Assembly (NCBI RefSeq): GCF_018603905.1
Contig: NZ_JAHFZZ010000013.1
Coordinates: 186,001 to 250,000 of the forward strand
Origin: Nonomuraea sp. NEAU-A123
GTDB taxonomy: Bacteria > Actinomycetota > Actinomycetes > Streptosporangiales > Streptosporangiaceae
DNA length: 64,000 bases
Direction: 5' to 3'
The position numbers and the translations under genes are program-made. The notes beneath the pieces are model-generated. The model searched no databases. It saw nothing but the letters and a program-made list of their open reading frames with translations, and was not told the origin of the DNA. Below are positions 32,515 through 41,834 of this stretch, one piece after another. Every line of letters begins with the position of its first letter. Position 1 is the first letter of the stretch.

Positions 32515-33087
32515 ATGGAAGGTACGGGGGAATTCCGCATCCTGTTCGTGTGTACGGGCAACATCTGCCGCTCCCCTCTGGCGGAGCGGCTGGCCCGTTC
32601 GGCCCTCGGACCGTCGTTCCAGGTGACCAGCGCGGGCACGCACGCCGAGCCGGGCAAGGAGATGAACGAGCGCACGCGGCGGACGCTGCTCCGCCTCGGC
32701 GGCGATCCCAGCGGCTTCGTCTCCCGGCCGCTGACCACCGAGGTGGTGGCCGCGGCCGACCTCGTGCTGACGGCCACCTCCGCGCACCGTGCCGAATCGG
32801 TGACGATGCACCTCCCGGCGGCCGGGCGTACCTTCACCATCGTCGAGTTCGGCGCCCTGACCCGAGCCGTCGCACCTACGGCGATCACGTGTCACCACGA
32901 TGCCGTACGGCGGGCTCACGCGCTGGTCGACGAGGTGCGCACGCTCCGCGGCCTGGTCCCGGTGGACCGGCCCGACATCCTCGATCCCATGGGGGGCACC
33001 CGGTGGCACCACCGGGTGGCGGGACGGCGGATCGCCAGATCGCTCGCCGTCCCGCTCCAGCTCCTCACACAGCCGCCGGTGACTTGA
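32515..33087 (+). CDS. Low-molecular-weight protein-tyrosine phosphatase (Wzb-like)
   Basis: The product is 190 residues. The P-loop F-V-C-T-G-N-I-C-R-S (C-x5-R-S) lies near residue 12 and the general-acid loop region D-R-P-D-I-L-D-P near residue 154. The protein is longer than typical LMW-PTPs (about 150-160) because of an insertion before the acid loop. In Wzy-dependent loci this enzyme dephosphorylates the tyrosine autokinase; here that kinase is the convergent neighbour, whose 3' end overlaps this gene by 23 bases. Confidence 0.9.
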   Translation: MEGTGEFRILFVCTGNICRSPLAERLARSALGPSFQVTSAGTHAEPGKEMNERTRRTLLRLGGDPSGFVSRPLTTEVVAAADLVLTATSAHRAESVTMHLPAAGRTFTIVEFGALTRAVAPTAITCHHDAVRRAHALVDEVRTLRGLVPVDRPDILDPMGGTRWHHRVAGRRIARSLAVPLQLLTQPPVT

Positions 33088-34492
33088 CCTCTGCCTTGAC
33101 GTCGGTCTCGTACCCGTACCCGTAGCCGTAGCCATAGCCGTCGTATCGGCTGGCCTTGGCCGGAACGAAGTTCATGACCGTACCCACGATGCGAGCGTTG
33201 ATCGACGACAGCAGTTCCGTGCCCCGCAGGATGTGCTCCTGCCGGGTCTTGCCGTACCGTGCGACGAGCAGCACTCCGTCGCAGATCGCCGAGAGTGTCG
33301 CGGCGTCGGTGACCGGCAGCAGCGGCGGCGCGTCGATGATCACGATGTCGTAGTCGGCCGACACCTGGTCGAGCACATTGCGCATCCCCCGGGAGCCGAG
33401 CAGCTCACTCGGGTTCGGCGGGATCTGGCCGCTCGGCAACACGAACAGACGCGGCTCACCCCAAGGCTGAATCACCTGGTCCAGCCGCGCCTTGCCGATC
33501 AGCACGTCCGTCAGGCCGACCGCGCCCTCGATGCCGAGGTAGGTCGGGATGCGCGGACGACGAAGGTCGCCGTCGACCAGGAGCACCCGCCAGCCCGCCT
33601 GGGCCAGGGTGATCGCCAGGTTGGATGAGGTCGAGGACTTGCCCTCGTTCGGCAGGCAACTGGTGATCACCAGTGATTTGGGCTGCCGGTCCACGCCGAT
33701 GAACTGCAGGTTCGTACGGAGCGAGCGGAACGCCTCCGACCTGATCGATCGACCCCTGGGACGGACGATCAGCGGGTGACGCCGCGCGTCCCTCTCGTAG
33801 CCGATGATGCCCAGAGTCGAGCTCTTCGAGGTCCGCTGCAGCGTGTCGGAGGACTTGATGGTCGTGTCCAGGCGGTCGCGGAGCACCAGCGTGGCGACGG
33901 CGATGAGCAGCGCGATCAGTACGGCGAGCGCCAGGTTGACCAGCGGCTTGGGGCTGACCGGCATCTGGGGGGTCTCCGCCTGGTCCACCACCGTGATCTT
34001 GATTGTCGGGCGGCTGCCCGGAGTGGGCCGTTCGATCTGGTCGATCAGCTGGGTGAACCGCGTTCCCAGGGTGTTGGCCAACTGTGCGGCGCGGGCCGGG
34101 TCGATGTCGGTGACGGTCGCACGGAGCAGGACGGTACCGGGGACCACTTCCGCCGCGATGTTCGCCTGCAAACGCTGGATGTCCTCTGGCGTGGTGATCT
34201 GGCTGACCACCCGGCGACTGGACAGCAAGGTGGCATAGGACTGCACCCGCTGCGCCGACAGCATTCCAGCTTGGTACGCGGTGGACAGGCTGCCTTCCCT
34301 GTCGTGGCCGGAGACCAGCATGGAGATCGTCGCGACGTACTGCGGCGGGGTGTTCGCGGTGACCACCACCGCCGCGCCTACCCCGATCCCCACAGAGAGG
34401 AGGAGGAGCAGCCAGTTCCTGCGCAGGAGCCGCAGGTAATAGAGCAGATCCACTGGATCAACGCCGCCTTTCACGGATTCTTGGAGGAGCAT
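33065..34492 (-). CDS. Polysaccharide co-polymerase/tyrosine autokinase (Wzz-BY-kinase)
   Basis: The product is 475 residues. The Wzz domain has two membrane helices (about residues 28-48 and 195-213) around an extracytoplasmic loop. The BY-kinase follows, with Walker A L-P-N-E-G-K-S-S near residue 290, Walker A' V-L-L-V-D-G-D-L-R-R-P and Walker B I-V-I-I-D-A-P-P. The C-terminus has a tyrosine cluster, Y-D-G-Y-G-Y-G-Y-G-Y-G-Y, the autophosphorylation site. It should set polymer length and export with phosphorylation state reset by the convergent phosphatase. The start overlaps the preceding gene by 35 bases and lacks a clear ribosome site; a GTG at 34453 is an alternative. Confidence 0.92.
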   Translation of the reverse strand: MLLQESVKGGVDPVDLLYYLRLLRRNWLLLLLSVGIGVGAAVVVTANTPPQYVATISMLVSGHDREGSLSTAYQAGMLSAQRVQSYATLLSSRRVVSQITTPEDIQRLQANIAAEVVPGTVLLRATVTDIDPARAAQLANTLGTRFTQLIDQIERPTPGSRPTIKITVVDQAETPQMPVSPKPLVNLALAVLIALLIAVATLVLRDRLDTTIKSSDTLQRTSKSSTLGIIGYERDARRHPLIVRPRGRSIRSEAFRSLRTNLQFIGVDRQPKSLVITSCLPNEGKSSTSSNLAITLAQAGWRVLLVDGDLRRPRIPTYLGIEGAVGLTDVLIGKARLDQVIQPWGEPRLFVLPSGQIPPNPSELLGSRGMRNVLDQVSADYDIVIIDAPPLLPVTDAATLSAICDGVLLVARYGKTRQEHILRGTELLSSINARIVGTVMNFVPAKASRYDGYGYGYGYGYETDVKAEVKSPAAV

Positions 34493-35501
34493 TCAGGTGT
34501 TCGATCGGCGCGTAGACGTGCACGCCCTGGAGCAGGACGATGAGAACGACGGCGGTTCCGCCCGCGACCATCGTCGTGACCAGGGGCGATATCAAGCGCA
34601 GGGCCATCATCAGACAGCAGCAGCCGGCCGCGGCCGCGACCGCGCCGAGCGTCGCGGCGACCGCCCGGGTGGGGAGCCCCATCCGGCGGAGCCGGTGTGA
34701 CACGTGGTCGGTACCACCCATCAGCGGCGAGCGACCCGCCCGTATCCGCGAGATGAACACGACACCGGTGTCGACGGTGGCGACGAAGGTCGGTAGGAGC
34801 AACCCGGCGACCACCCTGCCGGGGCCCTGCCCCATCACCAGGAGGACAGCCGAGCAGGTGACCACGAACCCGATGAACAGGGATCCGGAGTCACCCATGA
34901 AGATCCTCGCGGGCGCCCAGTTGTGCGGCAGGAAGCCCAGGCTGGTGCCGGCGAGCGCGATCAGGAGCAGCCCCAACGCCGGCTGGCCGGTCACGAAGGC
35001 CGTTCCGCCGAGGAAGGCGGCCGTGGCGGTGGTGACGGCTCCCAGCGCGCCGTCCATGTTGTCCAGCAGGTTGAAGGAGTTGAGCATCACGACGATCCAC
35101 ACGACCGTGAGCAGTCCGTCCAGCCATCCGTCGGCCGGCGTGGTGAGGTGAACCCCGGAGAGCACGACCCCGCTCGCCGCCCCGGCCTCCACGACCAGCC
35201 TGGTGACCGGGCGCAGCGGGCCGACGTCGTCGATCAGGCCGACCAGAGACACCGCGGTGCCCGCCAGGAGGATCGCCATGATCTGGAGATCGACGAAGCC
35301 GATCACCGCGATCACGGACACGACCGTGCCGAACGTGATCGCGATGCCACCGAGGTAAGGGGTCGGGCGGGCGTGGGCCTTCTGCTCACTGGGGCGATCG
35401 GTCAGTTCCCATGCCAGCGCCAGGCGCTTCAACGGCACGATCGCCATACAGCTGACCAGGAACGCGGCCACGCCTGTGGCAACGGCGATCGTCCCGTTCA
35501 C
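34458..35501 (-). CDS. WecA/MraY-like polyprenyl-phosphate sugar-1-phosphate transferase
   Basis: The product is 347 residues with about 10-11 transmembrane helices. Family motifs are K-A-H-A-R-P-T-P-Y-L-G-G, G-L-I-D-D-V (the DD pair), N-L-L-D-N-M-D-G-A-L-G, F-M-G-D-S-G-S and D-H-V-S-H-R-L. It should transfer a sugar-1-phosphate (HexNAc or similar) from a nucleotide sugar to undecaprenyl phosphate on the cytoplasmic face, starting the repeat unit. The GTG at 35501 overlaps the epimerase stop as GTGA; the frame upstream is shadow. Confidence 0.9.
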   Translation of the reverse strand: MNGTIAVATGVAAFLVSCMAIVPLKRLALAWELTDRPSEQKAHARPTPYLGGIAITFGTVVSVIAVIGFVDLQIMAILLAGTAVSLVGLIDDVGPLRPVTRLVVEAGAASGVVLSGVHLTTPADGWLDGLLTVVWIVVMLNSFNLLDNMDGALGAVTTATAAFLGGTAFVTGQPALGLLLIALAGTSLGFLPHNWAPARIFMGDSGSLFIGFVVTCSAVLLVMGQGPGRVVAGLLLPTFVATVDTGVVFISRIRAGRSPLMGGTDHVSHRLRRMGLPTRAVAATLGAVAAAAGCCCLMMALRLISPLVTTMVAGGTAVVLIVLLQGVHVYAPIEHLNAPPRIRERRR

Positions 35502-36478
35502 CGGATGGACGCCGGGAGCTCTTCGCGAACCTGCTTGACGACCTCGACGAGGATCTCGTCGAGAGTGTGCCGGGGAACCCAGCCGGTGAGCTCGCGAATC
35601 CTGGTGGTGTCGGGGACCCGGCGGGTCATGTCCTCGAAACCCTGCTGGTAGGCCTCGTGATACGGGATGAGGTCGATTCCGGAGGTGGACCCGGTGTGAT
35701 CGATGATCAGCTTGGCCAGCTCCAGGATGCTCACCTCGTGCGCGGAGCCGATGTTGAAGGTCTGCCCGACCGCCGCCTCGAGGTCGAGGAGCCGGAGCAG
35801 CGCGTCGACGGCGTCCGCGACGTGCACGAAGCAGCGGGTCTGGCTTCCGTCGCCGAAGACCGTGAGGGGCGCACCGCTGACCGCCTGCTGGACGAGGCGC
35901 GGGATGACCATTCCGTAGGCCGGGCTCTGCCGGGGCCCCACGGTGTTGAACAGCCTGACGACGATCGTCGGCAGGCCGCGCTCCCGGTGATAGGCGTTGG
36001 CGAGGATCTCGTCGACGGCCTTCGCCGTGCTGTAGGCCCATCTCACCACGGACGGGCTGCCGAGGATGCGGTCGGCGTCCTCCTTCAGCGGTCCCGCCGA
36101 GTTCTTGCCGTAGATCTCGCTCGTACTGGTGATCAGGATCTTCTTCCGGTAGCGATGCGCGGCCTCGATGACGACCTCCGAGCCGCGGATGTTGGTCGTC
36201 AGGCACCGCAGCGGCTGCTCGACTATCAGTTTGACGCCGACCGCGGCCGCGAGATGGACGACGACGTCGCACTGGTGCACCAGCTCATCCACCATGAGCT
36301 CGTCCAGCACGGATCCCTGGACGAACTGAAGGTGGGGATGGCCGGCGGCGAGCGCGAGGTTCGCGACCCGTCCCGTCGACAGGTTGTCCACGATCACGAC
36401 GGAGTCGCCGCGGGCCAGCAGCGCGTCGGTGAGATGGGACCCGATGAACCCGGCCCCGCCCGTAATCAGAAATCGCAT
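35498..36478 (-). CDS. NAD-dependent epimerase/dehydratase (extended SDR), nucleotide-sugar modifying
   Basis: The product is 326 residues. T-G-G-A-G-F-I-G-S-H is at the N-terminus, the catalytic motif is Y-S-T-A-K near residue 150 with T-S-T-S-E-I-Y-G before it, and R-L-F-N-T-V-G-P-R-Q follows near residue 180. The overall form is close to UDP-glucuronate decarboxylase or UDP-GlcNAc/Glc 4-epimerase-like enzymes. With UDP-glucose dehydrogenase in the same locus, a UDP-glucuronate-derived product (UDP-xylose or UDP-GalA) is plausible. A GAGGTGA site precedes the ATG. Part of a four-gene minus-strand unit with the upstream GT4 and downstream WecA-like and kinase genes. Confidence 0.85.
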   Translation of the reverse strand: MRFLITGGAGFIGSHLTDALLARGDSVVIVDNLSTGRVANLALAAGHPHLQFVQGSVLDELMVDELVHQCDVVVHLAAAVGVKLIVEQPLRCLTTNIRGSEVVIEAAHRYRKKILITSTSEIYGKNSAGPLKEDADRILGSPSVVRWAYSTAKAVDEILANAYHRERGLPTIVVRLFNTVGPRQSPAYGMVIPRLVQQAVSGAPLTVFGDGSQTRCFVHVADAVDALLRLLDLEAAVGQTFNIGSAHEVSILELAKLIIDHTGSTSGIDLIPYHEAYQQGFEDMTRRVPDTTRIRELTGWVPRHTLDEILVEVVKQVREELPASIR

Positions 36479-36482
36479 CTGG

Positions 36483-37691
36483 TCACCTCACGCTTCCCGC
36501 CGAAGCGCGGTTCGCCCGGCGCTCTTCATACAGCGATCGATACATGGCCTCGGTGTCGGCCACCAGGCGCTCCACCCCGAACGAGGCGGTGGTCCAGTGG
36601 CGGGCGGACTCACCCATCTGGTGTCTGAGCTCGGGGTCGCGCAGCAGTCGTACGGTGTGTTCGGCCAGCTCGCCGACGTCGGCGGAGCTGACGAAACCGG
36701 TGTGCTCATGCCGGATCACCTCGGCGACACTGCCCACCCTGGTGGAGACGGAGGGCCTTCCCGCCATCCCGGCCTCGATGAGCGCGACCGGCATCCCCTC
36801 GTTGTCGGAGGTGAGCAGGACCATGTCGGCGGCCGAGTAGACCGTCGCCACGTCGTCTCGCCATCCGAGCATGTGGAAGGAACCGCGCATAGGGCCGATG
36901 GCCTGTTCCATCTCCTCGCGGAGCTCGCCGTCTCCGCAGACGACGAAGCGGCAGTCGGGCACGCTCCGGAGCACGGCGGTCGCCGTGGCGACGAATCTGT
37001 CGGGCCGCTTCACCTGGGTGAGCCGGCCGACGAAGGCGACGACGGGCACGTCCAGCGGGAGCCCCAGAGACAGGCGGGCATCCTCGCGGCTGGGGATCGT
37101 GCCGAGCCCGACACCTGGTGGGGTGACGATGTACTGCTCCAGACGGCCGATTCCGGCCTCCAGCAATTCGTCGCGGACGCGGGCTCCGACCGTCACCAGA
37201 CGATCGGACATCGACGCGAGAAGCCGCTCCGTCCGTACATAGACAAATCGCTTGGGCGGGGAGAAGTGCCCATAAAGAAGATGCCCGTGAAACACGTGTG
37301 CCAGGGCCGGATTGAGGCCGGACAGGCGGGCGGCCGCACGACCCAGCAATCCGGCCTTCGTGGTTCGCGTGTGCACGATATGCGGCCGGAACGCGCGGAT
37401 CGCCTTGATCAGGTGCATGACCGCCCGGACGTCATCAGCAGGCTTGATCGAGCGACCGAGCCCAGGAACCCGGTGAACCGGCATCGCCGGGTTCCGGAGC
37501 AGGAAATGGTCCCCTTCGTCACCACCGACGTCACCCGTGTAGAGGCGATGGTCGAACTTGTCATGGTTCAACTGCGCGCACAACCCCGTTAGCTGAGTAG
37601 CCGGGCCGCCGATGTTCATCCGGGCGATGACATCCATGACTCTTATGCGGCCGTCCGGCTTCGCACAAGCTCCTGCGGAATGGGTCTTCAT
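36483..37691 (-). CDS. GT4-family glycosyltransferase
   Basis: The product is 402 residues from the ATG at 37691; a second ATG at 37637 (M-D-V-I-A-R-M-N-I-G-G-P) is equally possible and neither has a strong ribosome site. GT-B fold landmarks: I-G-G-P-A-T-Q-L at the N-terminus, H-T-R-T-T-K-A near residue 100, V-A-F-V-G-R-L-T-Q-V-K-R-P near residue 225, and the nucleotide-binding E-G-M-P-V-A-L-I-E-A (EX7E) near residue 310. It should add a sugar to the lipid-linked repeat unit in the cytoplasm. Confidence 0.88.
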   Translation of the reverse strand: MKTHSAGACAKPDGRIRVMDVIARMNIGGPATQLTGLCAQLNHDKFDHRLYTGDVGGDEGDHFLLRNPAMPVHRVPGLGRSIKPADDVRAVMHLIKAIRAFRPHIVHTRTTKAGLLGRAAARLSGLNPALAHVFHGHLLYGHFSPPKRFVYVRTERLLASMSDRLVTVGARVRDELLEAGIGRLEQYIVTPPGVGLGTIPSREDARLSLGLPLDVPVVAFVGRLTQVKRPDRFVATATAVLRSVPDCRFVVCGDGELREEMEQAIGPMRGSFHMLGWRDDVATVYSAADMVLLTSDNEGMPVALIEAGMAGRPSVSTRVGSVAEVIRHEHTGFVSSADVGELAEHTVRLLRDPELRHQMGESARHWTTASFGVERLVADTEAMYRSLYEERRANRASAGSVR

Positions 37692-37925
37692 GCCGCAGAA
37701 GCTAGCTTGGGTCTTGACTCGTTCAATGGTCCGAGTCGCGGTGCCGACGGAATATTTGCATATCTTGTCCCCGCAGGTTATGGAATCGCATCGGATGAGG
37801 TGACAGGCGGATGTCTTTCCTGCTGACTTGCAGCGGTTCGGTGTGCCATGTCGATCTCGGCGGCCGATCATCGTATTGTTCAGCGTGCCGTCCGGCTATC
37901 ACACGATGAGCGTTGAGGAGTTTGG

Positions 37926-39158
37926 GTGGAGTACCTTATCGTCGCCGCCACCGTGATCACACTGGTCGTTCTTGTTTCGGTAAGTTTTGACAAACACACG
38001 GCGTGGCGAATGCTGCCGGTGCTGCTTGCCGCCTTCGCCGTCCGGCTTGTCGTTCACCTCGCGGTAGTGCGGCCCGATGCCGTCGGATACGGCGGTGACT
38101 ATCTCGGGTATGAGTCCATCTCCCTGGAGACCGCCGCGTTCTGGCAGCGCGAAGGCCTTCAGTTCGCCACCTCCGTGCCGGCCGAGCGCTTCGCCTCCGT
38201 GGCTCTGCCGTGTTATGTCTTCGCCTTCGTCATCTATCTGTGCGGCGGCGCGGCTCCGCTCGCCTGTACGGCCGTCGTGGCGTTGATAGCGTGTGCGCTC
38301 TGCATCGTCATGTACAGGTTCGCGCGGGTGGTGGGCGCCGACGAACGGGCGGCATTTGTCCTGCTTGTCGTCACCGCGTTTTCTCCGATGTTTCTCCTGT
38401 GCACGTCTGACACGTTCAAGGATGGATTCAACGCCTTCCTCGTTGTGGGCTGTCTTTACCTTGCCGTTTCGACTGCGCGACGCTTCGACATACGCAAGCC
38501 GCTCATGACGCTGTCACTCCTTTGGGCGCTGTGGAACGTGCGTGCGTACATGGTGTTCATGTGCGCGGTTCCGGCGCTTCTCGGGGTCATGGGTTCGAGG
38601 GGCGCGGCGTTCACCCGTGCTCTGGTCGTCTCCGGTGGATTGCTGGTGGCGGGCCTGTTCTTCTTCGGCTACGTCGACAGCGGCGGGGTCATGGAGACGG
38701 CACTGGGCCAGTTGGAGTTCGGTCAGTCGGAAGAGGCTCGCCGCTCGTACGCCAGCCAAGGTTCGGGCGTGTTGTTCGACGACAGCGGCAACGCGTGGGG
38801 TTCGCTGATTCCGAAGTTGCTCTACACGCTGCTGGCCCCCTTCCCTTGGACCGAGGGCAGCGCGACGCTGCAGCTCGGCAAGATCGAGATGCTGATCTGG
38901 TACTTCATGCTGTACAGCGCGGTGCGCGGGGTGCGCGTGCTATGGCGCCATGACCGGCGAGTGCTCTTGATCCTGCTGCTCTTCATCGTGCCGAGCACGA
39001 TCGCCTACGCGACGACAGTGGCCAATGTCGGCCTGATCTTCCGGCAGCGCATTCCCATCGTCATGGTCACGAGTCTGCTGTCCGCTGTGGCCTGGAGCAG
39101 GAGGCGGCCGTCGGCGGACACTGAGGAAACCGCACGTCGGCCGCTGACCCGCGCTTAG
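37926..39158 (+). CDS. Multi-pass membrane protein, candidate polysaccharide polymerase (Wzy-like)
   Basis: The product is 410 residues from a GTG with a TTGAGGAG site. It has about 10-11 transmembrane helices, a short loop with G-Y-G-G-D-Y-L-G-Y-E near residue 60, and an extracytoplasmic stretch between residues 235 and 300. No family motif is clear. Its length, topology and position between glycosyltransferases and a flippase fit a Wzy polymerase or a GT39-like transferase. The assignment is by context. It is a lone plus-strand gene among minus-strand units, and its stop overlaps that of the next gene by four bases. Confidence 0.6.
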   Translation: MEYLIVAATVITLVVLVSVSFDKHTAWRMLPVLLAAFAVRLVVHLAVVRPDAVGYGGDYLGYESISLETAAFWQREGLQFATSVPAERFASVALPCYVFAFVIYLCGGAAPLACTAVVALIACALCIVMYRFARVVGADERAAFVLLVVTAFSPMFLLCTSDTFKDGFNAFLVVGCLYLAVSTARRFDIRKPLMTLSLLWALWNVRAYMVFMCAVPALLGVMGSRGAAFTRALVVSGGLLVAGLFFFGYVDSGGVMETALGQLEFGQSEEARRSYASQGSGVLFDDSGNAWGSLIPKLLYTLLAPFPWTEGSATLQLGKIEMLIWYFMLYSAVRGVRVLWRHDRRVLLILLLFIVPSTIAYATTVANVGLIFRQRIPIVMVTSLLSAVAWSRRRPSADTEETARRPLTRA

Positions 39159-40306
39159 GACTTGTCCGTCCAGTCCTTCTGGATCCGGGCAAGCCGCTGG
39201 TAGAGATTGATGTGCTGATCGATCATCACGTCCACGTCGAGATGCTCGCGCGCCCAGGCGCGGGCGGCGCGTCCGAGCGAAGCCGCGAGGTCCGGGTCGT
39301 CGAGCACCCGGACGATGCCGTCGGCCAAGGCTTCCGCGTCGGACGCGGGGACCAGGACGCCCCGGCCTTCCAGCAATTCGGGTGTACCGCCTATCGCGGT
39401 GGCGACGATCGGCCGCCCCGCGGCCATCGCCTCCATGACCGCGTTGCTCAGCCCTTCCCACAGTGAGGGAAGAACCACCACATCGGCATTGGCCAGGAGC
39501 GCGTTGACGTCAGTGCGGTCACCGAGGAAACGAACATCCACCCGCAGTTCGCGGACCAGCTCTTCCAGACGGTGCCGTTCCCTGCCTTCGCCGGCGAGCA
39601 GGAAGGTGCACGGCCGGCCGCGCTGGAGCAGCCGCGACGCGGCATCGAGCAGAATGTCGTGCCCTTTCTGCGGCGCCAGGCGGGCCACGCACAGCACAAC
39701 AGGGAGTTCGGTGTCGATGCTCGCCGGTGCGGCCTGCTCGAACGCGGAAGCCCGTAGACCGTTGTAGATCACGCTCAGTTTGCGGGCCGGAATCTTGACG
39801 ATGGTGCGGGCTTCCTCGGCCACGGCGATCGCGTTCGCGACGACGTGATCGGTGATCCGGGTCATCGCCCGCTCGAGAACTCGCACCCGGCGGTGCCGCT
39901 GTTCCGGCTCACCCGCGTTGCGCCGACCGGCCACCAAGACGGGGACGCCCGCCAGCCGAGCGGCGGGCGGTCCCAGCATCCGGCCCTCGAAGAGATAGGC
40001 GTGCAGCACATCGGGCCGAATACGCCGCAACGAGATAATGAGCCGTGCGTAACCCCGCAGGCACCGCACCAGGTCAGGTGATCCCGACGGTTTGCGGCCG
40101 AACCCGAGATGATGCACTGCTATTCCCGCGTCTCGGAGGACCGCTTCGTGCGGCCCGCTTTTCGAGATCAGGAACATGTGAACCTCGATGCCCCTGTTGG
40201 ACAGGCCTTGCGCGAGCAGAGATATCTGCGCCTCGGCGCCCCCTCGCCCCAGGTGCCCGATAAGAAATGCGACACGGCGGAGGGCGGACCGGTCTCTTTT
40301 CCGCAT
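39155..40306 (-). CDS. GT4-family glycosyltransferase
   Basis: The product is 383 residues. R-R-V-A-F-L-I-G-H-L-G-R-G-G-A-E-A-Q at the N-terminus is the GT4 acceptor loop. V-V-L-C-V-A-R-L-A-P-Q-K-G-H-D lies near residue 205 and the EX7E motif is E-G-L-S-N-A-V-M-E-A near residue 290. The ATG at 40306 follows a GAAAGG site; the upstream open frame has no GT character. One of three GT4 enzymes, so the repeat unit probably has at least four sugars including the initiating one. Confidence 0.88.
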   Translation of the reverse strand: MRKRDRSALRRVAFLIGHLGRGGAEAQISLLAQGLSNRGIEVHMFLISKSGPHEAVLRDAGIAVHHLGFGRKPSGSPDLVRCLRGYARLIISLRRIRPDVLHAYLFEGRMLGPPAARLAGVPVLVAGRRNAGEPEQRHRRVRVLERAMTRITDHVVANAIAVAEEARTIVKIPARKLSVIYNGLRASAFEQAAPASIDTELPVVLCVARLAPQKGHDILLDAASRLLQRGRPCTFLLAGEGRERHRLEELVRELRVDVRFLGDRTDVNALLANADVVVLPSLWEGLSNAVMEAMAAGRPIVATAIGGTPELLEGRGVLVPASDAEALADGIVRVLDDPDLAASLGRAARAWAREHLDVDVMIDQHINLYQRLARIQKDWTDKS

Positions 40307-40465
40307 GGCAAAGCCTTTCGTCCTGTCGCGGCGAAAGTCTAGGCGCGGACATGGCGTGCGAACGGCCGCGCCTCGGACACCAGAAATCACTGTCCATCCA
40401 CGCTAATGCGGCCCGGCGGCGAACCGGCCGTGGCGCAGCGCCAAATGGCCGAAACAATACCTGCT

Positions 40466-41800
40466 TTACTCCGCCGAAGAGGCGCGTGCCCGGAAGAACC
40501 ACGTGACCTGGATGACCGCCAGCAGGCCGTAGGCGATCGAGGATGACAGCGCGGCTCCCACCGCCCCCCAGCGGGGGATCAGCAGCAGATCGAGCGCGAT
40601 GTTCACCGCGAGCGCTCCGACGGTGATCCCGGACATCGAGAGTGGGCGGTCGAGCCGGATCAGGTACTGCCCCGCCAGGCGCACGACGGCGTACGCGGCG
40701 ACCCCCGGGGCCAGGACGACCAACGGTGCGACGCTTCCCTCATATGAGGGACCGAACACCCAGGGGACCAGCAGCGGGGAGGCCGCGGCGAGAAGGAACG
40801 CGCAGCCCGACGAACAGAGCAACGAGAGCCGGAGCGCTCGCGCGGTTGCCGCCGCGGACGCGGTCATGTCACCGCCGGCCTGCTGCGGCAGGACGACCTG
40901 GACAACGGCCTCCGCAGGCACCCTGGCCATCGTGGTCACGACTACCGCCACGCTGTAGAGACCGGCCTCGGACGAGGACACCAGCGCGTTGAGCAGCATG
41001 ATGTCCGCCACCGAATACAGCAGGAGATACTGGGCGATGTTGCCGATGTAGTAGCGCCCCGCCAGGCCGAGTTGGCGCCCGGCGAGTTCCCAGGTGACGT
41101 GGCTCAGGTTCGGGCGCAGCGCCCGCAGGTACAACGGGAGCGGCAGGGCAGCGGAAACGGCCCACACGACGATGACCGTGAAGATCGTGAAGTGGCCCAG
41201 CACCGCCAGCAGGACCAGGGACACGCAGCTGACCAGGCCGGAAATGAGAATACTGCGGTTGACCAGGTCCACCCTGGCTTGGAGCGTCAGGATGCCCCGC
41301 AGGTTGATGATCGCCGCCATGGCGGGCACCGCCGACAGAGCCACCGCCAGGATCAGGGCCGGCCGGTTCGGAAACACCAGCGGTGACACGGCGAAGGCGC
41401 CCAGGGCGGCCACCGCTCCCAGCCCCACCCCGAGCAGGAGGCCGTTGGCGGTCAGCACACGGCTGAGAGCGCCGTCCTTCCAGAACGCGATCTGGGAATT
41501 GACGATGGTGAAATGCCCAAGAATGACCGACGCGCTGACCAAACTGACGATCATCGCGTACTGACCCCTGCCCTCCGGCTGCAGGTAGCGTGCGATCAGA
41601 ATGCTGGTGAATGTGGCCAGCAGAAGGCGGAGCCCCTGGCTTACCACCGTCTGTACGATCTTGGCCGTATTCGAGTCCCCCGAGAAGATCAAGGCCCGGA
41701 GGAGCAGAACTCCGGAGGGAGGGCCATCGCTGACGGCGGCGCTCGACGCTCCGCGTCGTACGGAGCTCCGCCTTCTCACCTCGCGCCGGCTACGCATCAC
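40466..41800 (-). CDS. Oligosaccharide flippase (Wzx-like, MOP superfamily)
   Basis: The product is 444 residues with about 12-14 hydrophobic helices after a 50-residue polar N-terminus rich in Arg. It has the Wzx/PST pattern A-R-Y-L-Q-P-E-G-R-G-Q-Y-A in the first helical hairpin and L-L-L-I-P-R-W-G-A-V-G-A-A near the end. It should flip the undecaprenyl-pyrophosphate-linked repeat unit across the membrane. The start is GTG 41800 or ATG 41797. Confidence 0.85.
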   Translation of the reverse strand: MMRSRREVRRRSSVRRGASSAAVSDGPPSGVLLLRALIFSGDSNTAKIVQTVVSQGLRLLLATFTSILIARYLQPEGRGQYAMIVSLVSASVILGHFTIVNSQIAFWKDGALSRVLTANGLLLGVGLGAVAALGAFAVSPLVFPNRPALILAVALSAVPAMAAIINLRGILTLQARVDLVNRSILISGLVSCVSLVLLAVLGHFTIFTVIVVWAVSAALPLPLYLRALRPNLSHVTWELAGRQLGLAGRYYIGNIAQYLLLYSVADIMLLNALVSSSEAGLYSVAVVVTTMARVPAEAVVQVVLPQQAGGDMTASAAATARALRLSLLCSSGCAFLLAAASPLLVPWVFGPSYEGSVAPLVVLAPGVAAYAVVRLAGQYLIRLDRPLSMSGITVGALAVNIALDLLLIPRWGAVGAALSSSIAYGLLAVIQVTWFFRARASSAE

Positions 41801-41834
41801 TCAAGTGATCTTCCTCATCGTGGTGAGCGCGCGC

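Noticed and set aside
34458..36272. 604-codon version of the WecA-like transferase
   Set aside because: The upstream part is the alternative frame of the epimerase gene; the GTGA overlap at 35501 is the natural start.
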